Shown here piece after piece: positions 1-7,482 of a DNA stretch of 38,252 nucleotides; the first letter of the stretch is position 1; every line of letters begins with the position of its first letter. Origin of the DNA: an uncultured Clostridia bacterium (GTDB lineage Bacteria > Bacillota > Clostridia > TANB77 > CAG-508); NCBI GenBank assembly GCA_944388655.1, contig CALXJP010000080.1, forward strand, positions 1 to 38,252, in the 5' to 3' direction. Under the pieces are notes generated by a model. It searched no databases and was not told where the DNA came from. It was given only the letters and a program-made list of their open reading frames with translations. The position numbers and the translations under genes were made by a program.

Positions 1-2
1 TT

Positions 3-407
3 TTACTAGAATTAGGTAGAGGTTTTTCTTTTGTAGCAAGACAACAAAAAATAACTTTTGATGGAAGAAATTTTTTTATTGATTTAGTTTTTTATAATTA
101 TATATTGAAATGTTTTGTTATAATAGACTTAAAACTTGGAGATTTAACACATCAAGACTTAGGACAAATGCAAATGTATATAAACTACTATACGAGAGAA
201 ATAATGAATGAAGGTGATAATCCACCAATAGGAATTGTACTTTGTGCAGATAAAAGTGATCAAATTGTAAAATATACATTACCAGAAGAAAATAATCAAA
301 TATTCGCATCAAAATATAAATTATATTTACCAACAGAAGAAGAATTTAAGAAAGAATTAAATTTAGATAATTACGTAAAAAAAGATGAGGATAAAAATGA
401 GGAATAG
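3..407 (+). CDS. YhcG/DUF1016-family PD-(D/E)XK nuclease-like protein, C-terminal part (5' end outside window)
   Basis: The reading frame is open from the window edge and ends at TAG 405-407, so only about the last 134 residues are present. The first ATG (105) is internal: the upstream codons read ELGRGFSFVARQQ and FFIDLVFYN, which belong to the same conserved domain. The segment matches the C-terminal nuclease fold of the DUF1016 (YhcG) family. The Asp of FIDLVFY and the Asp and Lys of IIDLK sit at the metal-binding positions of a PD-(D/E)XK core, with Asp in place of the more usual Glu in the second motif. LGQMQMYINYY and IGIVLCADKSD are further family blocks. These proteins are often found near restriction-modification or mobile loci. 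The neighbouring KilA-N remnant fits such a context, but the true upstream partner is not visible. Confidence 0.8.
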   Translation, partial: LLELGRGFSFVARQQKITFDGRNFFIDLVFYNYILKCFVIIDLKLGDLTHQDLGQMQMYINYYTREIMNEGDNPPIGIVLCADKSDQIVKYTLPEENNQIFASKYKLYLPTEEEFKKELNLDNYVKKDEDKNEE

Positions 408-474
408 TAGACTAAATTTTTTCTTCCCTCAAAGATACACAACACAATTCGGAGAATGTGAAGATGAAGTTTAA

Positions 475-1074
475 AAATATATATCTTTAACAGATATGCT
501 AAAATCAAAGGATGGTGAATTCTTTATTTCAGATGGGTTAAGAAATAGAAATACAATTGAATTTCTAGGAATATGGGAAGAATTGCATAATCCTAATTTT
601 AATTATGGCGAATTTGCCATAATTAAAAGTCAAGCAGGTTTAAATAGTTACAAAATAAGTGTTAAAGAATGGTCAAATAAAACGAATGCAATCGGAATTA
701 TTGCAAAAACAGGAAGACATGATGGAACTTATGCACATAAAGATATAGCATTTGAGTTTGAAATGTGGATTAGTCCAAAATTCAAAATATATTTAATTAA
801 AGAATTTGAAAGATTAAAACAAGAAGCGCAAAAAGAACTAGGATGGAATGCAAAAAGAGATTTAGAAAAAGTTAATTATAGAATACACACAGATACAATA
901 AAAAACAATTTGATTCCTAAAGAATTAACTAGCAAGCAAGTAAATATAGTATATGCAGAAGAAGCTGACGTATTAAATATGGCATTATTTGACATGATAG
1001 CAAAAAAATGGAAAAAAAAGAATCAAAATAAAAAACGAAAGTATAAATTCCAAAAAAATGAGAAAAATAGATAA
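475..1074 (+). pseudogene. KilA-N domain protein, truncated remnant
   Basis: The first ATG is at 496, but homology starts earlier: codons 478-495 read YISLTD, the normal beginning of the KilA-N DNA-binding domain. A TAA at 472-474 cuts the frame just upstream. The domain continues with FFISDGLRNRNTIEFLGIWEE, GLNSYKISVKEW, KTNAIGI, GTYAHKDIAFEFEMWIS and FKIYLIKEFERLK, followed by the associated helical segment KVNYRIHTDTIKNNLIP. The family normally runs to about 270-290 residues. This copy has lost its start and ends in a low-complexity Lys/Asn tail (KKWKKKNQNKKRKYKF). It is probably a decaying phage- or mobile-element-derived DNA-binding protein. It could still make a truncated product from 496, but no good Shine-Dalgarno sequence is seen there. 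Confidence 0.7.
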
Positions 1075-1082
1075 GAGAAAAT

Positions 1083-1110
1083 AGAACTCTTATTTATTTT
1101 TTTGAGTTCT
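1083..1110 (+). other. inverted repeat upstream of dps
   Basis: AGAACTC (1083-1089) is complementary to GAGTTCT (1104-1110) across a 14-base AT loop. No T-tract follows, so it is at best a weak terminator for the KilA-N remnant. It could instead be a leader hairpin just before the dps ribosome-binding site. Confidence 0.3.
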
Positions 1111-1130
1111 CAAAAGAAAGGAAGGAAATT

Positions 1131-1568
1131 ATGGAAAGTATTGCCAACAAATTAAATGTCTTTTTAGCAGACTTAAATGTATTTTTTAGAAAATTACAAA
1201 ATTATCATTGGTATATAGAAGGAGAAGATTTTTTTGTAATACATGAAAAATTAGAAGAATATTATGAAGAAGTGTACAAGCAAATAGATGAAGTAGCAGA
1301 ACATCTATTAATGATGAATTATGAACCATTAGCCACTATGAAAAGTTATCTACAAAATGCAACATTAGTAGAAACAGAGAATAAAAAGATAAAAAAAGAA
1401 GAAGTGTTTAGCGTGTTAGTTAATGATTTTACTCATCTAATGCAAGAAGCAAAAGATATAAAAAAGCAAGCTGATGAAAAACAAATTGTAGAAACATCTA
1501 CTTTTATAGATGGAATGATTAGTGACTTTAATAAGAAAATTTGGATGTTAAAACAAACAATGGAATAA
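1131..1568 (+). CDS. dps: Dps-family ferritin-like DNA-protection protein
   Basis: This 145-residue protein has the size and four-helix pattern of Dps/ferritin-like proteins. These form a 12-subunit shell that oxidises and stores iron and protects DNA from peroxide. The inter-subunit ferroxidase ligands are visible: His26 in NYHW, His38 and Glu42 in the following helix, and Asp53 and Glu57 in QIDEVAEH. The start is supported by AGGAAGGAA a few bases upstream. The gene appears monocistronic, with a strong hairpin just after the stop. A PerR or Fur operator would be expected for this family, but I could not identify one in the short upstream gap. Confidence 0.93.
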   Translation: MESIANKLNVFLADLNVFFRKLQNYHWYIEGEDFFVIHEKLEEYYEEVYKQIDEVAEHLLMMNYEPLATMKSYLQNATLVETENKKIKKEEVFSVLVNDFTHLMQEAKDIKKQADEKQIVETSTFIDGMISDFNKKIWMLKQTME

Positions 1569-1573
1569 GTGAA

Positions 1574-1609
1574 AAAGAACTATTGATGAAACAATATCAA
1601 TAGTTCTTT
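1574..1609 (+). terminator. terminator hairpin after dps
   Basis: A perfect 14-bp stem pairs 1574-1587 with 1596-1609 (AAAGAACTATTGAT against its complement) across an 8-base loop. The right arm ends in TTT. Confidence 0.8.
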
Positions 1610-1621
1610 ACATAAAAAACA

Positions 1622-1688
1622 TGTCATCAAAAAGTAATATAAATGTAACCAAAATGTAATAGAATTAACCAAAAGAATAATATATAAT
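1622..1688 (+). promoter_or_regulatory. four 11-bp direct repeats (PhoB/PhoP-like box) with a -10 element
   Basis: The core G-T-(A/C)-A recurs with G at 1623, 1634, 1645 and 1656, an exact 11-bp period. The units read TGTCATC, AGTAATA, TGTAACC and TGTAATA followed by A-rich spacers. A degenerate fifth unit TTAACC follows at 1665-1670, and TATAAT lies at 1683-1688. One-helical-turn direct repeats replacing a -35 box are typical of PhoB/PhoP and other OmpR-family activators. The regulator's identity is inferred, not shown. The downstream gene is the surface-protein pseudogene. Confidence 0.55.
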
Positions 1689-1727
1689 ACAAAAGGAAAA
1701 TAATACTAGAAAAAGGGGCGTTGTAAA

Positions 1728-4116
1728 ATGAAGAAAATAAGAAATAGACAAGGAATAACCTTAATTGCATTGGTGGTAACCCTAATCATACTATTAATAT
1801 TAGTAGCAGTAAGTATGACTATGTTATTAGGAGAAAACGGATTAATTACTAAAGCACAACAATCCTCTGAAACTTTTCAAATAGAACAAGGAAGAGAGCA
1901 AATTAATTTAGCCGTACTAGGAATGCAAACGGAAAAATTATCAAAAGGAGAATCCTGTACATTAGAATATATTGCAGAAAATATAGAAGATAGACTAGAA
2001 GGTTGTCAAGTAGTGGGAACACAAGGAGCCCCTATAAAAAAAGTATTTACCAAATATACGGGATATCAATATACAATTGATGAACTAGGAGAGGTTATTT
2101 ATATAGGAGAAGTAGACTTTAATGAAATTCCTTTGATTAGTATTGTTAGTGATAAAATTGTATCTGGTGTAGAGAGTGTAACACTAGATATAACAACAGA
2201 AGTAGAAATAGGACAAGTAGAAAAAATTATAACTCCAACAGGTGAAGTACAAGGCAATAGTACAACATATGCAGTAACAGAAAATGGAGATTATACTTTC
2301 AAAGCAATCACAGATAAAGGAGTAGAAACGCAAAAAACAGTAAATATAAGCAATATTCAAGAAGAAGGTGTAGACTTAACAGGATTAGTAACAGGAAGTG
2401 AGAGTATAGAGCATAATTGCATATGGGAAAGAAAATATGACGAGAACAATCATTAGGAAGAATGCAGTATTTGTGGAAAAATACAAAATCAAGAGGCACA
2501 TAACAAAATATATGTAGGGGGAGAATATACTTGTAAATCAACAGAGCCAGATCGTTATGAAACTTGTTCTGATGATTGTGGATATAGTCAACTTATTCCT
2601 AAACCTGCACATATATCTGATGGAAAATGGTATAAATATGATACGTACCACTATAGAATTTGTAAAAATTGTAAAGTATATATGCCAGGAGAAGAACAAT
2701 GTACATTTCAACTGCAAGATGGAACTGTTGTAAAAAAAGGAGATAGTAGAATTCATGAAGCGGGAGATGGAGCAAAATGTTTAGTTTGTGGAAATACAAG
2801 TAATATAAAACAACATATGATTACAAATGATTCTCAGGGACAATGTGTATGGTGCCTAAAAGAATCTACCATAACACGAGAATATGGAATGACTCCAAAC
2901 TTAGGAATAACAGGAGATAATTGGAGTAATATTATAAAAACAGATATGACGAATGGAAATAATATAGATATATATTATAAAGCAAGCTGTTCTTTAGGTG
3001 AAATACAATATAGTAGTATAGCAGATTATTCAGGAGGATATTTACAATTAGGAACTCCCCAAGTGTATCAAAAATTAAATAATGGAGAAATTATATATAA
3101 AGTTACTGTATCAATGAATAATGATACTCAAATGATTAATAAAACATCTTATCGTGCTTTAGCAAGAATATTTTATTATCATCCCGAAAATGCTTTTCAA
3201 GATTCTATAGGTACACCAGCAGGAACTAATGCTATTTACGTATATATAGGAATTCAAGACAATAACGCACCAGAAATTACAGAAATAACACCAGTTTATG
3301 GTAATTTACAAGATGGGTGGGCGACAAATGCATCTTTACAGATAAAGGGAACAGCCAAACAAAAAGAATTAGTATATTTATCTATTTATGATGAAGAAAA
3401 CAATGTTATATTAGATAATGTATCAGTAGCAACAATAGGAACAGAGGGAGAATACTCTTATGAAGCACAAGTACCAATAGAAGCATATCAAAGTAAAAAA
3501 TTTACGATATCTGTAAAAGATTTAATAGGAAACGAGTCAACCAAGCAAGTTACATTAGAAAATATAGATACAAAAGCACCAACTTATATAGGAGAGACAA
3601 ATTATACAAAAGATTGGACAAAAGTAAAAGATATTACTTTTACAGCAGAAGATAGGGGCATAGGTGAAGTAGAAATAGCATTTAATAATAAAGTAGATTA
3701 TGCTATAGCAGAAAAAGTAGATAACCAATATATAAGAAAATATAGATTTATAGGGGATATCTATGAAGATGTGGATAGTATTATATATATGAAAGATAAA
3801 TTAGGAAATGAAGACTTAGTAAAGCTAAAAATAGGAAAAATAGATAATACTAGTCCAACGATAACCAATGTAAAACAAGAAAAGCAGACAGGCGGAAGTA
3901 CAAAAATTATTATTACAGCTAATGATATAAATACAACCATAAATCAAGAAGGTTCGCGGAATAGTAGGATATGCAATAACACAAGATAAAGAAACACCTT
4001 CAGACATGGCTTTTAGTAGTAATAATATATTACAAGTAGTAGAGCAAGGAACCTATTATATATATGTGAAGGATGCAGTAGGAAATTTAGCGGAAAGATA
4101 TGAAGTAATAGTATAA
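1728..4116 (+). pseudogene. prepilin-like N-terminus surface protein with Ig-like domains, broken by amber codon and +1 frameshift
   Basis: One ancestral reading frame of about 795 codons is interrupted twice. The N-terminus (MKKIRNRQGITLIALVVTL) is a type IV prepilin-like leader with one membrane helix, preceded by AAGGGG. Ig-like modules (for example NGDYTFKAITDKG) follow, then Cys-pair modules (CSICG, CKNCK, CLVCG) and further bacterial Ig-like repeats. The first lesion is TAG 2454-2456 in NNH*EECSICG. This module family normally has Trp after that His, so TGG to TAG is the simplest explanation. The second lesion is an extra base at about 3957. Removing C3957 gives GSGIVGYAITQ and an open frame to TAA 4114-4116. 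The intact gene would encode a large cell-surface protein. Two separate lesions favour real decay, although the frameshift matches those in spoIIM and gerC. Confidence 0.8.
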
Positions 4117-4121
4117 AAAGA

Positions 4122-4153
4122 AATAGAGCTTACCACAAAGGTTAAGCTCTATT
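4122..4153. terminator. bidirectional terminator between convergent genes
   Basis: AATAGAGCTTACC (4122-4134) pairs with 4140-4153, with a single bulged T. It lies between the plus-strand surface-protein gene and minus-strand rnhA. Confidence 0.7.
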
Positions 4154-4167
4154 ATAATATGAGGGAG

Positions 4168-4617
4168 TTAAGTTTTTGCATTGCTTTCTATAGCGTTACG
4201 AGCAAGCTCATCACAACGATTATTCCATTGGTTATCGGCATGACCTTTTACCTTATGAAAAGTAACTTCATGAATAGTAGTAAGCTCATAGAGTTGTTTC
4301 CATAATTCTTGATTCTTAACAGCACTACCATCAGCAGTTCTCCAATTTCTTTTCAACCAATTAGCTACCCATCCTTGTAAAAAAGCATTCACTACATAAG
4401 CACTGTCACTATAAATTTCAACCTCACAGGGTTCTTTCAATAATTGTAAAGCTTCTATAACAGCAGTTAATTCCATTACATTATTGGTAGTATGTTCTTG
4501 AAAACCAGAAATTTCTTTTTGATGTTCTCCAAACATCAAAATAGCTCCCCAACCACCAGGACCGGGATTACCAGAACATGCACCATCAGTATAAATGATA
4601 ATATGCTTGTTTGCCAT
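4168..4617 (-). CDS. rnhA: ribonuclease HI
   Basis: RNase HI cleaves the RNA strand of RNA-DNA hybrids (R-loops, lagging-strand primers) using two metal ions held by four carboxylates. All are visible in this 149-residue protein: Asp in [15 protein letters not shown], Glu in [12 protein letters not shown], Asp in IYSDSAYV, and Asp in [10 protein letters not shown]. The His in KVKGHADN, near the active site, is also present. The length is normal for a bacterial RnhA without an N-terminal hybrid-binding domain. The start has AAAGGA upstream on the minus strand. The gene is divergent from tmcAL and is served by a consensus promoter in the shared gap. Confidence 0.95.
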   Translation of the reverse strand: MANKHIIIYTDGACSGNPGPGGWGAILMFGEHQKEISGFQEHTTNNVMELTAVIEALQLLKEPCEVEIYSDSAYVVNAFLQGWVANWLKRNWRTADGSAVKNQELWKQLYELTTIHEVTFHKVKGHADNQWNNRCDELARNAIESNAKT

Positions 4618-4660
4618 ATATATTTTTTCCTTTCCATTGTAAATTTTGTCAATTTATGTT

Positions 4661-4689
4661 ATTATATCAGTATGAGAAAAAATTAGCAA
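4661..4689 (-). promoter_or_regulatory. sigma-A-type promoter for rnhA
   Basis: On the minus strand, TTGCTA (4689-4684), a 17-bp spacer and a perfect TATAAT (4666-4661) lie about 45 bases upstream of the rnhA start. Confidence 0.6.
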
Positions 4690-4718
4690 GGAATACAGAA
4701 AAGAAAGAGGGAAAAAAT

Positions 4719-5954
4719 ATGGCCACTGTTTTAGGAATCATAGCAGAATATAATCCATTTCATAATGGGCATGCATATCATATAGAAGAATCAAAAAAAA
4801 GAACAGGAGCCACACATGTAATTGCCGTTATAACAGGAAATTTTGTACAAAGAGGCGAAACCTCACTCATTAATAAATGGGTAAAAGCACAAATGGCTTT
4901 ACAAAATGGAGTTGACTTAGTTATAGAGCTTCCTACAGTGTATAGCATATCTAGTGCAGAAAACTTTGCAGAAGGAGCCATCAAAATACTAGATAGTTTG
5001 CATATAGTAGATTATATATCATTTGGAGCAGAAACTAGTGACTTTGCCGCTTTGAACAATATAGTAACAGTTCTAGTAAATGAGCCAAAAGAATATAAAG
5101 CCATTTTATTACATGAATTACAAAAAGGAATTTCATATCCAAAAGCAAGAGACAATGCCTTAATGATGTATTTAAATGATATTAAACGATATGCTAATAT
5201 CCTTTCAGGACCAAATAACATATTAGCTATAGAATACTTAAAAGCAATTAGAAAGTTAAAAAGTAATATATCTCCTATTTCTGTACAAAGAAATAAAGTA
5301 TACTATCATGAAGAAAAGATCGTAGATGAATTTGCAAGTAGTACAGCCATTAGAAAAATGCTAGTGCATGAAGAATTTAGCGATATGAGAAAAGTTATGC
5401 CATATAATAATTATATGTTATTAAAAGATGAAATGAGAAAAGGAAGAGTTATTTCTGACATTACCGTTTTTGAAAAAGAAATATTGTACGAACTAAGAAA
5501 AATGACAATAGAACAAATAGCAGAATTACCAGATGTGTCAGAAGGTTTAGAAAATACCATAAAAAAAGCAGCAAACTCTTGCAATACTATAGAAGCTCTA
5601 ATTAATAACATAAAAACAAAACGCTTTACACAAACTAGAATACAAAGAATTTTACTTTATGCTCTATTAGGAATTACGAAAAAAAATATGGTAGACTCTA
5701 AAAAAGTTGTACCATATACACGTGTACTAGGAGTTAATGAAAGAGGAAAAGAATTATTATCTGAAATATGTAATAGAAATCCTAAAATCCAAATTGTAAC
5801 CTCTGTAAAGAAATACTTAGAAAACTATCATCATAGAATATTAACACCTATGTTAGAAAAAGATATTTATGCAACCAATATATATACTTTAGGATATCAA
5901 GGAAATTCTTTAGCAAATGCAGATTACACTAATAGAATGATTACGTTAAAATAA
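4719..5954 (+). CDS. tmcAL: tRNA(Met) cytidine acetate ligase (YlbM/TmcAL family)
   Basis: TmcAL activates acetate with ATP and acetylates the wobble cytidine of elongator tRNA-Met, giving ac4C34. The 411-residue product opens with the nucleotidyltransferase signature GIIAEYNPFHNGH (His15, His18). It continues with family blocks VITGNFVQRGE, DLVIELPTVYSISSAENFA and ISFGAETSD. Near the middle, SSTAIRKML matches the adenylate-binding (S/T)xxR-type motif. The frame is open upstream to 4611, but the start is placed at 4719: MATVLGIIAEYN is the normal N-terminus and GAGGGA precedes it. coaE follows 15 bases after the stop, so the two are probably cotranscribed. Confidence 0.9.
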   Translation: MATVLGIIAEYNPFHNGHAYHIEESKKRTGATHVIAVITGNFVQRGETSLINKWVKAQMALQNGVDLVIELPTVYSISSAENFAEGAIKILDSLHIVDYISFGAETSDFAALNNIVTVLVNEPKEYKAILLHELQKGISYPKARDNALMMYLNDIKRYANILSGPNNILAIEYLKAIRKLKSNISPISVQRNKVYYHEEKIVDEFASSTAIRKMLVHEEFSDMRKVMPYNNYMLLKDEMRKGRVISDITVFEKEILYELRKMTIEQIAELPDVSEGLENTIKKAANSCNTIEALINNIKTKRFTQTRIQRILLYALLGITKKNMVDSKKVVPYTRVLGVNERGKELLSEICNRNPKIQIVTSVKKYLENYHHRILTPMLEKDIYATNIYTLGYQGNSLANADYTNRMITLK

Positions 5955-5969
5955 AAGGGGTGAAAAAAC

Positions 5970-6548
5970 ATGAAAATTATCGGAGTTACGGGAAGTTCGG
6001 GAGCAGGAAAAACAAAAGTATGTGAATACTTAGCCAATCAATATAAATGTGAAATTATAGATGCTGATAAAGTAGCAAAACAACTATCCAAAAAAGGAAG
6101 TATATATGTGAATAAAATTATTGACCATTTTGGGGAAGATATTGTATACAAAAATGGAGCTTTAAATAGAAAAAAATTAGCCAATATCATTTATCATGAT
6201 AATGAAAAAAGAGAAAAATTAAATCAATGTACTTTTGAATATATTGTACAAGAAATTAAAGAAAAAATTAGTCATGTTACTGATAAGCAAATGATTGTCA
6301 TAGATGCACCACTATTATATGAAAGTGGGCTAGATTCTATTTGTGACACAGTTATAGCTGTATTAGGCAACAAACAAGAGCAAATAGAAAGAATCTGTGT
6401 ACGTGATGGTATTTCCGAAGAAGAGGCAGAAAGTAGAATTGCCATTCAAAATGATAACGACTTTTTTAAAGAAAATGCAGACATAATTATTGATAATACA
6501 GGAACAATAGAACAATTAAAAGAACAAATACAAAAATTAAAATTATAA
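5970..6548 (+). CDS. coaE: dephospho-CoA kinase
   Basis: CoaE phosphorylates dephospho-CoA with ATP, the last step of coenzyme A synthesis. The 192-residue protein starts with a P-loop, GSSGAGKT (residues 8-15). It continues with the Asp-rich block IIDADKVAKQL, the lid segment, and VIDAPLLYESGLD, which is strongly conserved in CoaE. RISVCDRDGI-type spacing near residue 145 (ICVRDGISEEEAESRI) matches the family. AAAGGGG lies before the ATG. The gene closes a two-gene unit with tmcAL and is followed by a strong terminator. Confidence 0.95.
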   Translation: MKIIGVTGSSGAGKTKVCEYLANQYKCEIIDADKVAKQLSKKGSIYVNKIIDHFGEDIVYKNGALNRKKLANIIYHDNEKREKLNQCTFEYIVQEIKEKISHVTDKQMIVIDAPLLYESGLDSICDTVIAVLGNKQEQIERICVRDGISEEEAESRIAIQNDNDFFKENADIIIDNTGTIEQLKEQIQKLKL

Positions 6549-6551
6549 AAG

Positions 6552-6583
6552 AACAAAGAACTTACATCGCTAAGTTCTTTGTT
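6552..6583 (+). terminator. terminator after coaE
   Basis: A perfect 13-bp stem (6552-6564 with 6571-6583, AACAAAGAACTTA and complement) has a 6-base loop. The right arm ends in TTTGTT and touches the first unit of the following 11-bp repeat array. Confidence 0.85.
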
Positions 6584-6620
6584 ACATTTATATTACAAAA
6601 ATATAACATTTTTATTACAG
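6582..6620 (+). promoter_or_regulatory. four 11-bp direct repeats (PhoP-like box)
   Basis: TTACA, TTACA, TAACA and TTACA start at 6582, 6593, 6604 and 6615, an exact 11-bp period. They lie immediately upstream of a sigma-A-type promoter. TT(A/C/T)ACA repeats separated by about 5 bp are the known form of the Bacillus PhoP box. The unit is the reverse complement of the TGTAA units near 1.6 and 35.5 kb, so it faces the other way. The role is inferred from architecture only. Confidence 0.55.
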
Positions 6621-6622
6621 TA

Positions 6623-6651
6623 TTGAATTACAAGAAAATATGCAATATAAT
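6623..6651 (+). promoter_or_regulatory. sigma-A-type promoter for the 6682-8670 operon
   Basis: TTGAAT (6623-6628), a 17-bp spacer and a perfect TATAAT (6646-6651) follow directly after the 11-bp repeat array. Start codon 6682 lies 30 bases downstream. Confidence 0.65.
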
Positions 6652-6681
6652 GAGAAAAAGAAACGATAGGGGGAAAAGCAT

Positions 6682-7227
6682 ATGGAAGAAACCTTTGCAA
6701 ACTATATTCTTGCCGAACCAGATTGGATTAGAAAAATGGAAATTATGTACTACTTAGAAAGAAAGGTAGATATATTCTTTGATAAAACAGTAGTATTTAA
6801 AACACAACTTGCTAAACTATTTATGGATGTAATGAATATAGATATTGATAGAAACTTAGTCATTACGGCTTGTTTGCTATGTAATTGTAAAAAAGCAAAA
6901 GGAGTAATTACAGATTTAGTACAAATTAGGTCATATGCAAAAGAAGGAGCAAAATATTTAGAAAGTTTAGGATTTGATGCAAGATTTTGCAAAATATGTG
7001 AAGAGGTTAATCGCTATAGTGGAAGTAACCCTAGAGAAAGAGAAAGCGACATTTTAGAGTTAGTAGATCAATATGGAGGCCTATTATTAGATAGACCAGA
7101 AAGACCAGGTTTCAAACCAGATGAGGCACTAGTACTACTAGAATTTCGTAATTTAAAAGATAAAGAGAATCATTATTTAGAGCAGTTTAAACAATTTGTC
7201 AATAAAATGCAGGAGGTGTATGTATAA
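6682..7227 (+). CDS. conserved helical protein resembling a degenerate HD domain
   Basis: This is a 181-residue soluble protein with no signal peptide. I do not recognise a named family with certainty. The segment VITACLLCNCKKAKG looks like an HD-domain signature (ACLLHDIGK type) in which the metal-binding His-Asp pair has become Cys-Asn. Later blocks (YAKEGAKYLESLGF, ICEEVNRYSG, RESDILELVDQYGGLLLDRPE) also fit the spacing of HD-superfamily proteins. If so, hydrolase activity is probably lost. AGGGGG lies before the start. The gene heads an operon: its TAA overlaps the ATG of the next gene, and the endonuclease Q-like gene follows. The PhoP-like array and promoter lie just upstream. Confidence 0.55.
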   Translation: MEETFANYILAEPDWIRKMEIMYYLERKVDIFFDKTVVFKTQLAKLFMDVMNIDIDRNLVITACLLCNCKKAKGVITDLVQIRSYAKEGAKYLESLGFDARFCKICEEVNRYSGSNPRERESDILELVDQYGGLLLDRPERPGFKPDEALVLLEFRNLKDKENHYLEQFKQFVNKMQEVYV

Positions 7228-7481
7228 TGAGTAATCGATTAATGCCAGCATTAGAAAAAATGCAACAAGAAGCCAATAATGCAGAAGATACGAAAAAGCA
7301 AATCATTAATGCCTATAATACAGATGAATATGTTATGAGTCAAATTAGAACGCAAGAAGCCGATATGCTAAAAGAAGCATCAAGAATGCCAGAAGAAAAT
7401 CTTCATATAGATTTAGAAGATATAGAAACACTAGTCCTTCGTAAACCATTAGAAAATGAACAAGATACAGAAAGGGAATAA
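7227..7481 (+). CDS. small conserved hypothetical protein
   Basis: This is an 84-residue acidic, helical protein. The start codon shares one base with the upstream stop (TAATG), and an AGGAGG-like sequence sits in the end of the previous gene, so translational coupling is likely. No cysteine clusters, signal peptide or membrane helix are visible. The sequence (MQQEANNAEDTKKQI, EEDLHI-like ENLHIDLEDIETLV) suggests a small helical partner protein. The stop codon is one base before the ATG of the PHP-domain gene, so the three genes form one tight transcription unit. Function unknown. Confidence 0.7.
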   Translation: MSNRLMPALEKMQQEANNAEDTKKQIINAYNTDEYVMSQIRTQEADMLKEASRMPEENLHIDLEDIETLVLRKPLENEQDTERE

Positions 7482-7482
7482 A

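Noticed and set aside
397-474. 22-codon frame between the YhcG end and the KilA-N remnant
   Set aside because: No ribosome-binding site at a proper distance and no recognisable sequence; probably decayed upstream part of the KilA-N gene or chance.
2454-2456. TAG as a sense codon (amber suppression or pyrrolysine)
   Set aside because: TAG ends several intact genes here (xerD, rnr, antitoxin, paralogue 2). A TGG to TAG change explains the site without a new code.
4646-4674. Plus-strand promoter for tmcAL starting at TTGTCA 4646
   Set aside because: No good -10 lies 16-18 bases downstream. The clear promoter in this gap is the minus-strand one for rnhA.
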